Of a stretch of DNA of 45,855 bases, positions 38,074 to 45,717 are shown piece after piece (position 1 is the stretch's first letter; each line of letters opens with the position of its first letter). Under the pieces are notes generated by a model, which saw only the letters and a program-made list of their open reading frames with translations, did no database searches and had not been told where the DNA came from. Both the position numbers and the translations under genes were made by a program. Source of the DNA: Verrucomicrobiota bacterium. Lineage in GTDB: Bacteria > Verrucomicrobiota > Verrucomicrobiia > Limisphaerales > JACDHS01. The stretch spans positions 1-45,855 of the forward strand of contig JACDHS010000024.1 of assembly GCA_013820875.1 (NCBI GenBank), given 5' to 3'.

Positions 38074-40389
38074 TTACGCCGCCTGCTGATACAAATACTT
38101 CTGAAAGCCTGCGAACGCTTCGGCAATGGTGACCGGTTCGCCCAGGTCAGCAATGGCATCACTGATAGCGTTGTTGTATTTGAGCCGCAACAGCGGAGAC
38201 AACTTGTCCTGAGAGAGTTCGTCCACGCCGACCTTCACATACTGTGACAAGACGAAGTTCAGGAAGACCTGTTGTTTGCTGTTGAAGTGGGTGCCGATCT
38301 CCACCTTTGCGGCGGTGGCGCGTTCTTCCCGGCTCAACGTGGGCGATGCATAGGCCACGTGTGCCAGCACATCGAAGAGATCGCTTTTTTCGGCATCGAT
38401 AATCTTCTGCATCTCTGCCAGTTGATCGCGTCCGAAACCTTTTTCGGATAAACCGGCTAATAGCTTTGCGCGGGTTTCGGGCAGGCTCCACAGCGTCCGA
38501 AGCTCTGCCTCGTCTTTGAAAAATTCCGGCAACTTCCCAAAGAGCATTTCCATGAATTGTTGCGCGGACATAGGCGTGCCATCCGGATGCCAGAACGACG
38601 TCACCATCATGTGTTGAATGGTGCGCGCTTTGCCGTCGGCCAGTTTCACTTTCGCCTTTTGTTTCTTCGGTGGCGGTTCACCCGGCGGATCTCCTGACGG
38701 GGGTACGGGAGGACGGACAGTCGGCGGCGTCTTTGGTTCCGGTTCCAGCGGTTCACCATCCCATTCGGGATCACTGAAGTGATGATGCGCCTTCACGAAA
38801 TCGTAAATCGTGAAGTAATCCTTACCGTCGTAGAGCCGGGTGCCGCGTCCAATGATCTGCTTGAACTCGATCATCGAATTGATCGGACGCATCAAGACGA
38901 TGTTGCGGATGTTCCGCGCATCAACCCCGGTGGAAAGTTTCTGTGACGTGGTGAGAATCGTCGGGATTGTTTTCTCGTTGTCCTGGAAGTCTCGCAGATG
39001 CTGGTCACCAAGAGCTCCGTCATCCGCGGTCACGCGAGCGCAGTAGTTTGGCTCCTTGCTCGTTTTGATCTGGTTGATGTAATCCCGCACCGCCAACGCA
39101 TGTTCCTGGGTGGCGCAGAACACCAACGTCTTCTCCTTCTGATTGATCTGCCCCATGAAGATCTGCACCCGCTTCTTCTCGCGTTCATCAATGACGATGT
39201 TCCGGTTAAAATCCGATTCCGTATAGCGCTTCCCTTTCTCGACCTCTCCCACGATCACAAGGTCATCCGGCGTGTGAACGTAATCATCCAGTGTGGTGGA
39301 AATCTGTTTCACTCGGAACGGCGTGAGAAAGCCGTCATTGATCCCTTCTTTCAGTGAATAGATATAAACCGGCTCACCAAAATATTTGTAGGTATCGACG
39401 TTATCGTTGCGCTTGGGAGTAGCGGTGAGGCCGAGTTGAACGGCGGGCGCAAAATAATCGAGGATAGCGCGCCAGGTGCTTTCGTCATTGGCGCCGCCGC
39501 GATGACATTCATCGATCACGATGAAATCGAAGAAGTCGGGCGGATACTCCCCAAAGTAGGGAGAGGGCTTTCCATCCTTTTCGGGACCGCTCAAAAAAGT
39601 TTGGAAGATGGTAAAGAACAGACTGCCGTTCTTCGGCACCTTCCCTTTCTTCCGCACCTCGTCTGGTTCGATCCGCACCAGCGCATCTTCCGGGAAAGCG
39701 GAGAACGCGTTGTAAGCCTGGTTGGCGAGAATGTTTCGGTCGGCGAGAAAAAGAATGCGCGGACGCCGATCTGGTTTGCGGCCGAGGTTCCAGCGCGAAT
39801 GGAACAGTTTCCAGGCGAGTTGAAAGGCGATGAATGTTTTTCCGGTGCCGGTTGCCAGTGTCAGGAGAATACGATCCCTGTCAGCCGCGATCGCTTCCAG
39901 CACTCGTTCGATTGCAATCTCCTGGTAATAACGTGATGCCCATGTCCCCCCTTTATCTTCGAAGGGAACAGCCGCGAAAGCATCCCGCCAATTGTTCTGC
40001 ACCGCAAAGGTGCGATTCCACAATTCTTCCGGCGTAGGAAAGCAATCGATATCCCCTTCCTTGCCACTCTCCATGTCGATCCCGTAAATTTTTTGCCCGT
40101 TGGTGGAAAAGGTGAAACGGATGGAGAGCTTCTCTGCGTACTGCTTGGCTTGCGCAACTCCCTTGGTATAAGGCTCGTCCCAGGCCTTTGCTTCCACGAC
40201 CGCCAGCTTGTGATTGCGGTAAACCAGAACGTAATCCGCGATCTCCGCCTTGGCCCGACGCCCCTGCCCTTCGAGCCGTCCGAGTGTGATCGGGTATTCA
40301 CGATGAATCCGGCTCCCCTCCACGACGCCCCAACCGGCCGCCTTCAGAGCGGGGTCGATATGCTCGGCGCGTGTTTCGGATTCGTTCAT
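38074..40389 (-). CDS. hsdR: Type I restriction enzyme R subunit (EcoEI-like)
   Basis: A protein of 771 residues, the size of type IB (EcoEI-like) R subunits. The N-terminal nuclease has D52 and E66-A-K68, a PD-(D/E)xK site. The motor domain has Walker A TGTGKT (180-185), DECH (293-296) and a later helicase motif block (IGRGTRLYDGKDYFTIYDF). A Pro-rich linker near residue 560 precedes the C-terminal domain. It translocates and cleaves unmethylated DNA with HsdM and HsdS. Its ATG overlaps the stop of four-helix-bundle gene 2 (ATGA). All key residues are present, so it should be active. Confidence 0.93.
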   Translation of the reverse strand: MNESETRAEHIDPALKAAGWGVVEGSRIHREYPITLGRLEGQGRRAKAEIADYVLVYRNHKLAVVEAKAWDEPYTKGVAQAKQYAEKLSIRFTFSTNGQKIYGIDMESGKEGDIDCFPTPEELWNRTFAVQNNWRDAFAAVPFEDKGGTWASRYYQEIAIERVLEAIAADRDRILLTLATGTGKTFIAFQLAWKLFHSRWNLGRKPDRRPRILFLADRNILANQAYNAFSAFPEDALVRIEPDEVRKKGKVPKNGSLFFTIFQTFLSGPEKDGKPSPYFGEYPPDFFDFIVIDECHRGGANDESTWRAILDYFAPAVQLGLTATPKRNDNVDTYKYFGEPVYIYSLKEGINDGFLTPFRVKQISTTLDDYVHTPDDLVIVGEVEKGKRYTESDFNRNIVIDEREKKRVQIFMGQINQKEKTLVFCATQEHALAVRDYINQIKTSKEPNYCARVTADDGALGDQHLRDFQDNEKTIPTILTTSQKLSTGVDARNIRNIVLMRPINSMIEFKQIIGRGTRLYDGKDYFTIYDFVKAHHHFSDPEWDGEPLEPEPKTPPTVRPPVPPSGDPPGEPPPKKQKAKVKLADGKARTIQHMMVTSFWHPDGTPMSAQQFMEMLFGKLPEFFKDEAELRTLWSLPETRAKLLAGLSEKGFGRDQLAEMQKIIDAEKSDLFDVLAHVAYASPTLSREERATAAKVEIGTHFNSKQQVFLNFVLSQYVKVGVDELSQDKLSPLLRLKYNNAISDAIADLGEPVTIAEAFAGFQKYLYQQAA

Positions 40390-41033
40390 GGTTTGCGGTT
40401 TCGGTTGGCACTGCGCACACGGTAGAGGCGCTCGGTGAAACCGCCTTCTTCTACAAAAGCTTTTTCAAGGGTGGCTATCTGGCGGTCGAGGAGGTAGCAG
40501 GCGAGATTCAGCAGCGAGAGAGCGGCGTTCGCCGCGAGTTCTGCCGAGGACAGACACTGACCTTCACGGACCGGCACGGACGCGGTGTCATTCTTTTCAG
40601 TCCGTGTTCGTCCTTGTTTGTCCCTGGCCGTCCGTGCCCGCTCATCCTCCACCCAGGCCCGCACCTCATCTGTGGTCCGGCACCGCCTCGCCTTAAACCT
40701 GAGCAGGACCGGGTCTTCTGGAGAAAGTGTCGTGAGCCCCCGCTGCCTCAAATAATCTTCATAATCCAGCCGCAGTTCCTCCAGGCTGGCGCGCGCCACA
40801 TTGGTGAGCTTGAGTTCCATTTTCTTCGAGGTGCCACTCGCCTGGCTGCCTTCCGCTATGTTCTGCACCCCGGATCGAGCGGCCTGCACCATCTGGTCAT
40901 TCGTGCGGCTGCGCTTATCGATGTAGCGACCGCAGAAACGCACCGTGACATCATAAGCCAATTGTGCCACCTGGAAGCTTTTCAACTTCCGGTAGCCGCC
41001 ATGCAGCGGAATCAGTTTTTCCGGTTCACCCAT
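40386..41033 (-). CDS. Four-helix-bundle protein 2 (IVS/S23-like) with repeat-coded insert
   Basis: A protein of 215 residues in the four-helix-bundle family related to 23S rRNA intervening-sequence proteins and DGR accessory (Avd) proteins. The core shows KSFQVAQLAYDVTVRF, QMVQAARSGVQNIAEGS and KLTNVARASLEEL. It is a clear paralogue of the gene at 43471-44187. Residues about 128-158, between helices 3 and 4, form a charged insert (ARTARDKQGRTRTEK) encoded by decamer repeats. It overlaps hsdR by 4 bp, so it belongs to the R-M operon. Function is unknown; protein- or RNA-binding by an oligomer is the usual guess. The start lacks a Shine-Dalgarno. Confidence 0.8.
   Translation of the reverse strand: MGEPEKLIPLHGGYRKLKSFQVAQLAYDVTVRFCGRYIDKRSRTNDQMVQAARSGVQNIAEGSQASGTSKKMELKLTNVARASLEELRLDYEDYLRQRGLTTLSPEDPVLLRFKARRCRTTDEVRAWVEDERARTARDKQGRTRTEKNDTASVPVREGQCLSSAELAANAALSLLNLACYLLDRQIATLEKAFVEEGGFTERLYRVRSANRNRKP
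40561..40640. repeat. Decamer tract inside four-helix-bundle gene 2
   Basis: Four consecutive 10-mers: TCCGTGTTCG (40601), TCCTTGTTTG (40611), TCCCTGGCCG (40621) and TCCGTGCCCG (40631). Inverted copies (CACGGACCGG, CACGGACGCGG) precede them near 40565-40583. Because 10 is not a multiple of 3, the frame rotates through the repeat. Confidence 0.8.
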
Positions 41034-41093
41034 GTGTTTGGAAGGACGTGTCTACGGTATAACCGGTCAACACAAACCTGTCGACCAAAGTCG

Positions 41094-41113
41094 TCCGTGT
41101 TCGTTCAGGGTCG
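41094..41113. repeat. Decamer copy upstream of four-helix-bundle gene 2
   Basis: TCCGTGTTCG at 41094-41103 is identical to the decamer at 40601 inside the gene, and TTCAGGGTCG follows. It lies about 60 bp upstream of the gene start. Confidence 0.65.
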
Positions 41114-41158
41114 TTCCACCTTTGCTTTGAACGTGAGCGTGATTGCGGCGCCGTCACC

Positions 41159-41451
41159 GTAGCGTAGCCGTCTCGGCTGCGAGTTCATCGGGCGTCTCGC
41201 CCGGTGTTCCTAAAAGAAGCAGTTGAAACCACAGATGAACACAGATGGACACAGATAAGAAGGTTTGTGAAGAAAATAGAGATCACCCTGTAGGTGAATG
41301 CTTTTCTGCCCCAATATCTGTGTTCATCTGTGTCTATCTGTGGTTTCCCTTCTTTCCTTGTCTTTCAACCGCCGGATTTAGGTTCATGTTTTTCGAATCG
41401 GAACTGGCACCGGGACGGTGCCCGAACTCGCCGGCGAGACGCCCGCGCTAC
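41159..41451. repeat. Nested inverted-repeat structure in the R-M locus
   Basis: Two hairpin-rich 52-bp modules (41159-41210 and 41400-41451) are related in inverted orientation; both contain GTAGCG, CGTCTCG and GCGAGTTC. Inside them, 41225-41256 and 41316-41347 are inverted copies of an ACACAGAT-type decamer tract, differing at only a few of 32 positions. The middle holds no convincing gene. The structure lies between four-helix-bundle gene 2 and the broken small gene. Confidence 0.7.
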
Positions 41452-41497
41452 ATTGCGCCAGAAAATAAAAGTGGGCCTGCACCGATGCGGTACCCCA

Positions 41498-42062
41498 TCA
41501 ACTAACGTCTGACAAAGCACTGGATGGCAGCGGGGCTTCGGCCGAAGAGGTCAATAAGTCGCCTGTGGTAAATGTTATCATCGGCACGCTGCTCAACTCT
41601 GCGCCTGTAGCCCCTGTAAGTGCGGCGATTTTTTCGGCCAACTCGCGTTGGGTGTGATTTTAAGCGGGTGAGGACATTCGTGCGGCGATTGCCGCGATTT
41701 GTCCCAAGGCCCAACGGGCGGCCATTCCTCAGCCCAGGCCATCGGCCTGGGTCTAGGCGTTTACCGGATTTGAGGCCTGAAGGGCCGAGATCGAAATCGA
41801 CCACCTATTAGAAGTAGATATCGCGGCCCTTCAGGCCGCACGGTCTAATTTGCTGCATCCCAGGCCGATGGCCTGGGCTGAGGAATGGCCGGCCCGTTGG
41901 GCCTTAGCTGCACCCCACCTCACCCGTTTAAAATCACACCCACTCGCGTTCTCGATGTTCCAGCGCGATGCACATGAGCGGGTGTTGTCCAGCAAGCTGA
42001 CGCAACTTTTGCACTTCGAGCAACTGAACCTTGAGGAATTCTCTTTCAGATCGCGTTGTCAT
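41498..42062 (-). pseudogene. Small gene after hsdS, split by a MITE-like insertion
   Basis: An ATG at 42062, 27 nt beyond the hsdS stop, opens a frame (MTTRSEREFLKVQLLEVQKL...) that ends inside the inserted element after about 42 codons. If the 292-bp element (41650-41941) and one copy of the 9-bp duplication are removed, the frame runs without interruption through ...HRERELAEKIAALTG... to a TGA at 41498: 87 codons plus stop. The N-terminal part is helical and charged; the family is not recognised. The gene would have been part of the hsd operon between hsdS and four-helix-bundle gene 2. The last third looks less protein-like, so further decay is possible. Confidence 0.65.
41650..41941. mobile_element. 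292-bp MITE-like element with 9-bp target duplication
   Basis: Terminal inverted repeats of 24 bp (41650-41673 and 41918-41941, 23 of 24 match) begin GGGTGTGATTTTAA. Flanking direct repeats ACTCGCGTT are at 41641-41649 and 41942-41950. Inside, a second pair of arms of about 46 bp (41706-41751 and 41859-41905) differs by one extra base, and GGCCTGAAGGGCCG (41774) pairs with its complement at 41824. No transposase is encoded, so it would need help in trans. A related end lies at 45718. Confidence 0.85.
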
Positions 42063-42089
42063 ATCGCTGCGATTGTGAATTCATCCGGT

Positions 42090-43298
42090 TCATAACTGGC
42101 CGCTGAAGGCTTGGTGGAGCAGGGACTTTTTCAATTCTTCCAGCGCGGTGAGTTTGCGTTTGTAGATGGAGGCGAGGCGTTGTGTTTCTTCACAGAGAGT
42201 ATCAAACTTAGTAGCAATACGTTTTTGGTCTTCGAGCTTTGGCGGAAACACCACAGTCAAAGCACTCCACTTTGACTTGTTGATAATTGGCAATGTGGCC
42301 TGCGCAGAACTCAACAACATCCGTCGCTGAAAGTTTTCCGTGAGCATTTGATAGTAAACAAACTTGTGAAATATATCCTTAAACGGCGTGAATGCATTGA
42401 TCTGCTGGTTTGTTACTATATCCCGATCGCAATAACCACATTTACCAATGGTCGCACCTATGCAGACCATCAGCACCGAATTAACTGCAATGTTTCGTGC
42501 TTCCATCAACCCTTTTTCACTAAGTCCATCATTTTCGTAATCGAGCGAACCATTGGCATTGAAGTCTGCCGGCTTAATGAAAGGAATGAAGTTGCCATAA
42601 TTCGCCCTATCGGAAGTCTTCGGTGTTGAACCGGTTTGCGTAGTTCCAATTTCCTCGAGCCTTTTTTCTACCCACCCGGATTCTCGCTGGGCAAAGACGG
42701 ATTGAAGGTGGCTTTCGAAGAGGGCGCGGGCGCTTTGGAGGTTCTTTCCGGCGTTGGCTTTGGCGGTGGCGATGCCCTCAAACGCTTCGTCGAGGATGCC
42801 GACGATTCGTTGTTGTTCGGAGAGAGGGGGTAGCGGAATTACGGCAAGTTTGATATCGCGCAGAATGATTCGCTTTATCGCAGCCCCTGTCATTTGTCCG
42901 AGAATGCTCTGCAACCCTTCTGGACTCTGAATGAAATAACTTAGAAAGCCAGAGTGAAGCACATCGGGCTTTGTTTTAATTAAGCAAACACTGGAAAGGA
43001 GACTAAACGGCTCATCAAGAGTATTGATGGTGACGTTTCCGGTATTGGCTCCGTCCTTTGTGAGGAGAACGTCCCCTACATTTGGCTTACAGCGGGGATA
43101 GATTCGATTATGAAAATCAGCCTCAACATAGGAGACCTTTTTCAAATCGAGAAAATTGTTCCGGATGTTTTTGGACGTAATATAAAGAAATCGTCCTTCT
43201 CCAGGAGAATCAAACTGACGCTGGGGAGATTCATGTGCGCCGTCTTGTATTGTCACGCAGACCTCACCCAATGACTTGCAGTCCCACCCCTTCCTCAT
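42090..43298 (-). CDS. hsdS: Type I restriction enzyme specificity subunit
   Basis: A protein of 402 residues with two target-recognition domains (about 1-150 and 208-345), each followed by a conserved helix (PLPPLSEQQRIVGILDEAF and PPKLEDQKRIATKFDTL). LLHQAFSGQL at the C-terminus is typical of HsdS. It sets the bipartite DNA sequence that the HsdM/HsdR complex methylates or cuts; the sequence itself cannot be predicted here. The ATG overlaps a TGA (ATGA) that ends a vestigial copy of the hsdM tail, just as hsdM overlaps the next gene. Both domains appear intact. Confidence 0.92.
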   Translation of the reverse strand: MRKGWDCKSLGEVCVTIQDGAHESPQRQFDSPGEGRFLYITSKNIRNNFLDLKKVSYVEADFHNRIYPRCKPNVGDVLLTKDGANTGNVTINTLDEPFSLLSSVCLIKTKPDVLHSGFLSYFIQSPEGLQSILGQMTGAAIKRIILRDIKLAVIPLPPLSEQQRIVGILDEAFEGIATAKANAGKNLQSARALFESHLQSVFAQRESGWVEKRLEEIGTTQTGSTPKTSDRANYGNFIPFIKPADFNANGSLDYENDGLSEKGLMEARNIAVNSVLMVCIGATIGKCGYCDRDIVTNQQINAFTPFKDIFHKFVYYQMLTENFQRRMLLSSAQATLPIINKSKWSALTVVFPPKLEDQKRIATKFDTLCEETQRLASIYKRKLTALEELKKSLLHQAFSGQL

Positions 43299-43357
43299 AG
43301 CAGCCCCTTAATCTTCCCCAGCACCTCCGCACTCTCCGCATCCAGCGCCGCAATCTC
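43295..43357 (-). pseudogene. Vestigial copy of the hsdM 3' end before hsdS
   Basis: Read on the minus strand this stretch encodes EIAALDAESAEVLGKI followed by KGLL and a TGA that overlaps the hsdS ATG. The true hsdM end (44184-44246) encodes the same 16 residues followed by RELL and a TGA overlapping the next ATG. The two DNA copies align without gaps over 63 bp, with few differences beyond the last five codons. Confidence 0.85.
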
Positions 43358-43429
43358 TTGCCGAGGGGCAAAGCCCCGCTCACAAAGCCAGTCAACTGGG
43401 AAACCTCGTTCGATCGCCCTGACACGGCT

Positions 43430-43480
43430 GGGAGCTATGGGAAAATTGGGATTTATGGGAGTTATGAATTTCATGGGCGG
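43430..43480. repeat. 9-mer tract at the end of four-helix-bundle gene 1
   Basis: Plus-strand 9-mers GGGAGCTAT, GGGAAAATT, GGGATTTAT, GGGAGTTAT and GAATTTCAT cover the last codons and the bases downstream of the gene's stop (43471). ATGGGAGTTATG (43455-43466) recurs at 44092-44103, at the other end of the gene. Confidence 0.8.
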
Positions 43481-44187
43481 GGGGTGGGGTTTTGCTTTTT
43501 TGGGGAGGTGGCGCTGAGGCTGCCTGCTGCCTGGTTCCCATTCCGGTACGCCAATCGCGCGCGGGTCATCCGCTCGCGCAATCCGCCCCCTTTCACAAAA
43601 TCCTCTTCCAACCTGCGCAATTGCTGGTCCAACAAATAATTGGCCTGGTGAATCAGGCAGATCGCAATATTCGCGATCACTCCAGGCGGACGCGTTTCGC
43701 AGAATTCTCGGTAAATCTCGTAAGTTTGCGGTGTTTTGCGTCCGAGCCGGCGCACGTATTGGGCTTCTTTGGAATTTTTATCCCAGATCGGCAGATCGCG
43801 GGCGCGGAGGTAGTCGCGGTAATCATCGAGCAACTCCTCCAGGCTGGCCCTGCCCACATTGGTCAGCTTGATCTCGGTTTCCTTGGAGGTTTGAGCGGCT
43901 TTGCTCCCCTCCAAAATGTTCTTCTTGCCGGACCGGGCGGCCTGGATCATCTGGTCCACCGTGCGGTCTCCCCGAGAAAGATACTTGTGCGCAAAACGAA
44001 ACGTGAGGTCATACACAATCTCGGCTTTCTGGAAGGAGAGGAGATTCTGGTAATCACCGCGAGGCGGGAGCACGCGCTCAGGGGGAGCAGAATGGGAGTT
44101 ATGGGAATGATAGGAGGTATGGGAGCTATGATTTTCATAATTCCTATCACTCCCATTTTTCCCATCATTCCTATTCTTCTCAGTCAT
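43471..44187 (-). CDS. Four-helix-bundle protein 1 (IVS/S23-like) with repeat-coded N-terminus
   Basis: A protein of 238 residues. The core (about 48-200) matches gene 2: LLSFQKAEIVYDLTFRF, QMIQAARSGKKNILEGS, KLTNVGRASLEEL and DYRDYLRARDL. The first 33 residues are a low-complexity run of tripeptides (KNR-NDG-KNG, then SHT-SYH-SHN) encoded by 9-mer repeats in frame. The start overlaps the hsdM stop (ATGA). A copy of the hsdM tail lies beyond its 3' end, suggesting insertion between hsdM and hsdS. The family is known from rRNA intervening sequences and as a helper in diversity-generating retroelements, but no reverse transcriptase is present. Function in the R-M operon is unknown. Confidence 0.82.
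   Translation of the reverse strand: MTEKNRNDGKNGSDRNYENHSSHTSYHSHNSHSAPPERVLPPRGDYQNLLSFQKAEIVYDLTFRFAHKYLSRGDRTVDQMIQAARSGKKNILEGSKAAQTSKETEIKLTNVGRASLEELLDDYRDYLRARDLPIWDKNSKEAQYVRRLGRKTPQTYEIYREFCETRPPGVIANIAICLIHQANYLLDQQLRRLEEDFVKGGGLRERMTRARLAYRNGNQAAGSLSATSPKKQNPTPRP
44092..44187. repeat. Inverted 9-mer tract inside four-helix-bundle gene 1
   Basis: About eleven 9-base units. On the plus strand the left half is of the ATGGGAGTT/ATAGGAGGT type and the right half is its complement (TCCCATTTTT, TCCTATCAC), with the turn near 44135. The tract can fold on itself. It encodes the N-terminal tripeptide repeats and stays in frame. Confidence 0.8.
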
Positions 44188-45626
44188 AAAAGCTCTCGAA
44201 TCTTCCCCAGCACTTCCGCACTCTCCGCATCCAGCGCGGCTATCTCTCCCATGATCTCTTCCGGGCTGCGGTGTTTCACTTCTTCACCGCCGTTCGGGTT
44301 TTTCACGGAAAGGTCTCCCTCGCTCGAGGCATCCACACTCCACGACTTCGGCGAATCCGCACACGTCTTCTGCAAACACACAAACTCCGTAAGATCTTCG
44401 TCATTGAGCGGGTTGGTTTTGCCCATGTTGCGGCCGGGCTCCAGTTGGTAATACCAAATCTTGCGGGTCTTGCTTCCCTTTTCAAAAAAGAGCACCACCG
44501 TTTTCACCCCGGCCCCCTGGAAGGTGCCACCGGGACAATCGAGAATCGTGTAGAGGTTGCAACTTTCCAGCAGCAACTTGCGCAGGCTCACACTCGCGTT
44601 ATCGCTGTTCGAGAGAAACGTATTCTTGATGACGATCGCGCCGCGCCCGCCTGCTTTCAGGCTTTTGATAAAATGTTGCAGGAAGAGAAACGCGGTTTCA
44701 CCGGTGCGAATCGGGAAGTTTTGTTGCACTTCCGGGCGTTCCTTACCGCCGAACGGTGGATTGGCCAGCACCACGTCGTAACGATCCTTCTCCTGGATGT
44801 CAGCGATGTTTTCGGAAAGCGTGTTGGTGTGGATGATGTTCGGCGCTTCGATGCCGTGCAGGATCATGTTCATGATCGCGATCACGTAGGCGAGCGACTT
44901 CTTTTCTTTCCCGTAAAAGGTTTTTTCCTGGAGGGTCTTGAGATCTTTCGTGGTCAGGCCCGGTTTTGATTTCAGATAATCAAACGCTTCGCACAAAAAC
45001 CCGGCGGAACCGCAAGCACCATCGTAGATCCGCTCGCCAATCTTCGGTTGCACCACCTGGATCATGGCGCGAATGAGCGGGCGCGGGGTGTAATATTCAC
45101 CGCCGTTCCGACCGGCGTTCCCCATGTTCTTGATCTTCGCTTCGTAAAGATGACTGAGCTCGTGCTTTTCTTTCTGCGATTGGAAACGGAGTTCGTCAAT
45201 GTGCTCGATGATCTCGCGCAGGTTGTAGCCGCTCTGGATGCGGTTCTTCAGTTCTCCAAAGATCTCGCCAATCTTGTATTCGATCGTGTTCGGTCCGCTC
45301 GCCTTTTGTTTGAACCCGTGCAGGTAAGGAAACAGTTTTACATTTACGAAATCGCGGAGGTCATCGCCCACCATCGCCTTGTTGTGATCGATCTTGCCAT
45401 CCTTGCCTTTGGGGGCGGCCCAGTTTTCCCAGCGAAACTCTTTATCGAGGATGTAGCTGTATTTCTTTCCTTCGAGGGCGGCTTCGGTGGCTTTGTCCTG
45501 TTCCAGACCTTCGAGATATTTCAGGAAGAGGAGCCAGGAGGTTTGTTCGGTATAGTCGAGTTCCGTGGTGCAACCTGCCTCTTTCCGGAGAACGTCATCA
45601 ATATTTCTAAAAGCCTGTTCGAACAT
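44184..45626 (-). CDS. hsdM: Type I restriction enzyme M subunit (N6-adenine methyltransferase)
   Basis: A protein of 480 residues, the usual HsdM size. The N-terminal HsdM helical domain leads to EYYTPRPL (177-184), the SAM-binding motif DGACGSAGFL (202-211; the usual form is DPACGSGGFL) and the catalytic NPPF (289-292). Together with HsdS it methylates adenine in both strands of the target and protects host DNA. It is the first gene of the minus-strand operon. The Pro-to-Gly change in motif I occurs in some relatives and need not inactivate it. The C-terminal helix EIAALDAESAEVLGKI is duplicated before hsdS. Confidence 0.93.
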   Translation of the reverse strand: MFEQAFRNIDDVLRKEAGCTTELDYTEQTSWLLFLKYLEGLEQDKATEAALEGKKYSYILDKEFRWENWAAPKGKDGKIDHNKAMVGDDLRDFVNVKLFPYLHGFKQKASGPNTIEYKIGEIFGELKNRIQSGYNLREIIEHIDELRFQSQKEKHELSHLYEAKIKNMGNAGRNGGEYYTPRPLIRAMIQVVQPKIGERIYDGACGSAGFLCEAFDYLKSKPGLTTKDLKTLQEKTFYGKEKKSLAYVIAIMNMILHGIEAPNIIHTNTLSENIADIQEKDRYDVVLANPPFGGKERPEVQQNFPIRTGETAFLFLQHFIKSLKAGGRGAIVIKNTFLSNSDNASVSLRKLLLESCNLYTILDCPGGTFQGAGVKTVVLFFEKGSKTRKIWYYQLEPGRNMGKTNPLNDEDLTEFVCLQKTCADSPKSWSVDASSEGDLSVKNPNGGEEVKHRSPEEIMGEIAALDAESAEVLGKIRELL

Positions 45627-45717
45627 GGTTGTTGGGTCTGATTGAGCCAGAGGTTTATAGGGGAAAGGAACAGGTTCGCCAAGGACTGAAAGTCGGACGA
45701 GTGTTTGACTGGCTCGC

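Noticed and set aside
41502-41804. A 100-codon minus-strand frame within the R-M locus
   Set aside because: It runs through the inserted element in a different frame from the restored gene and encodes repeat-derived Arg-rich sequence.
40386-44187. Diversity-generating retroelement
   Set aside because: The four-helix-bundle proteins resemble Avd, but no reverse transcriptase and no template/variable repeat pair with adenine-specific changes were found.
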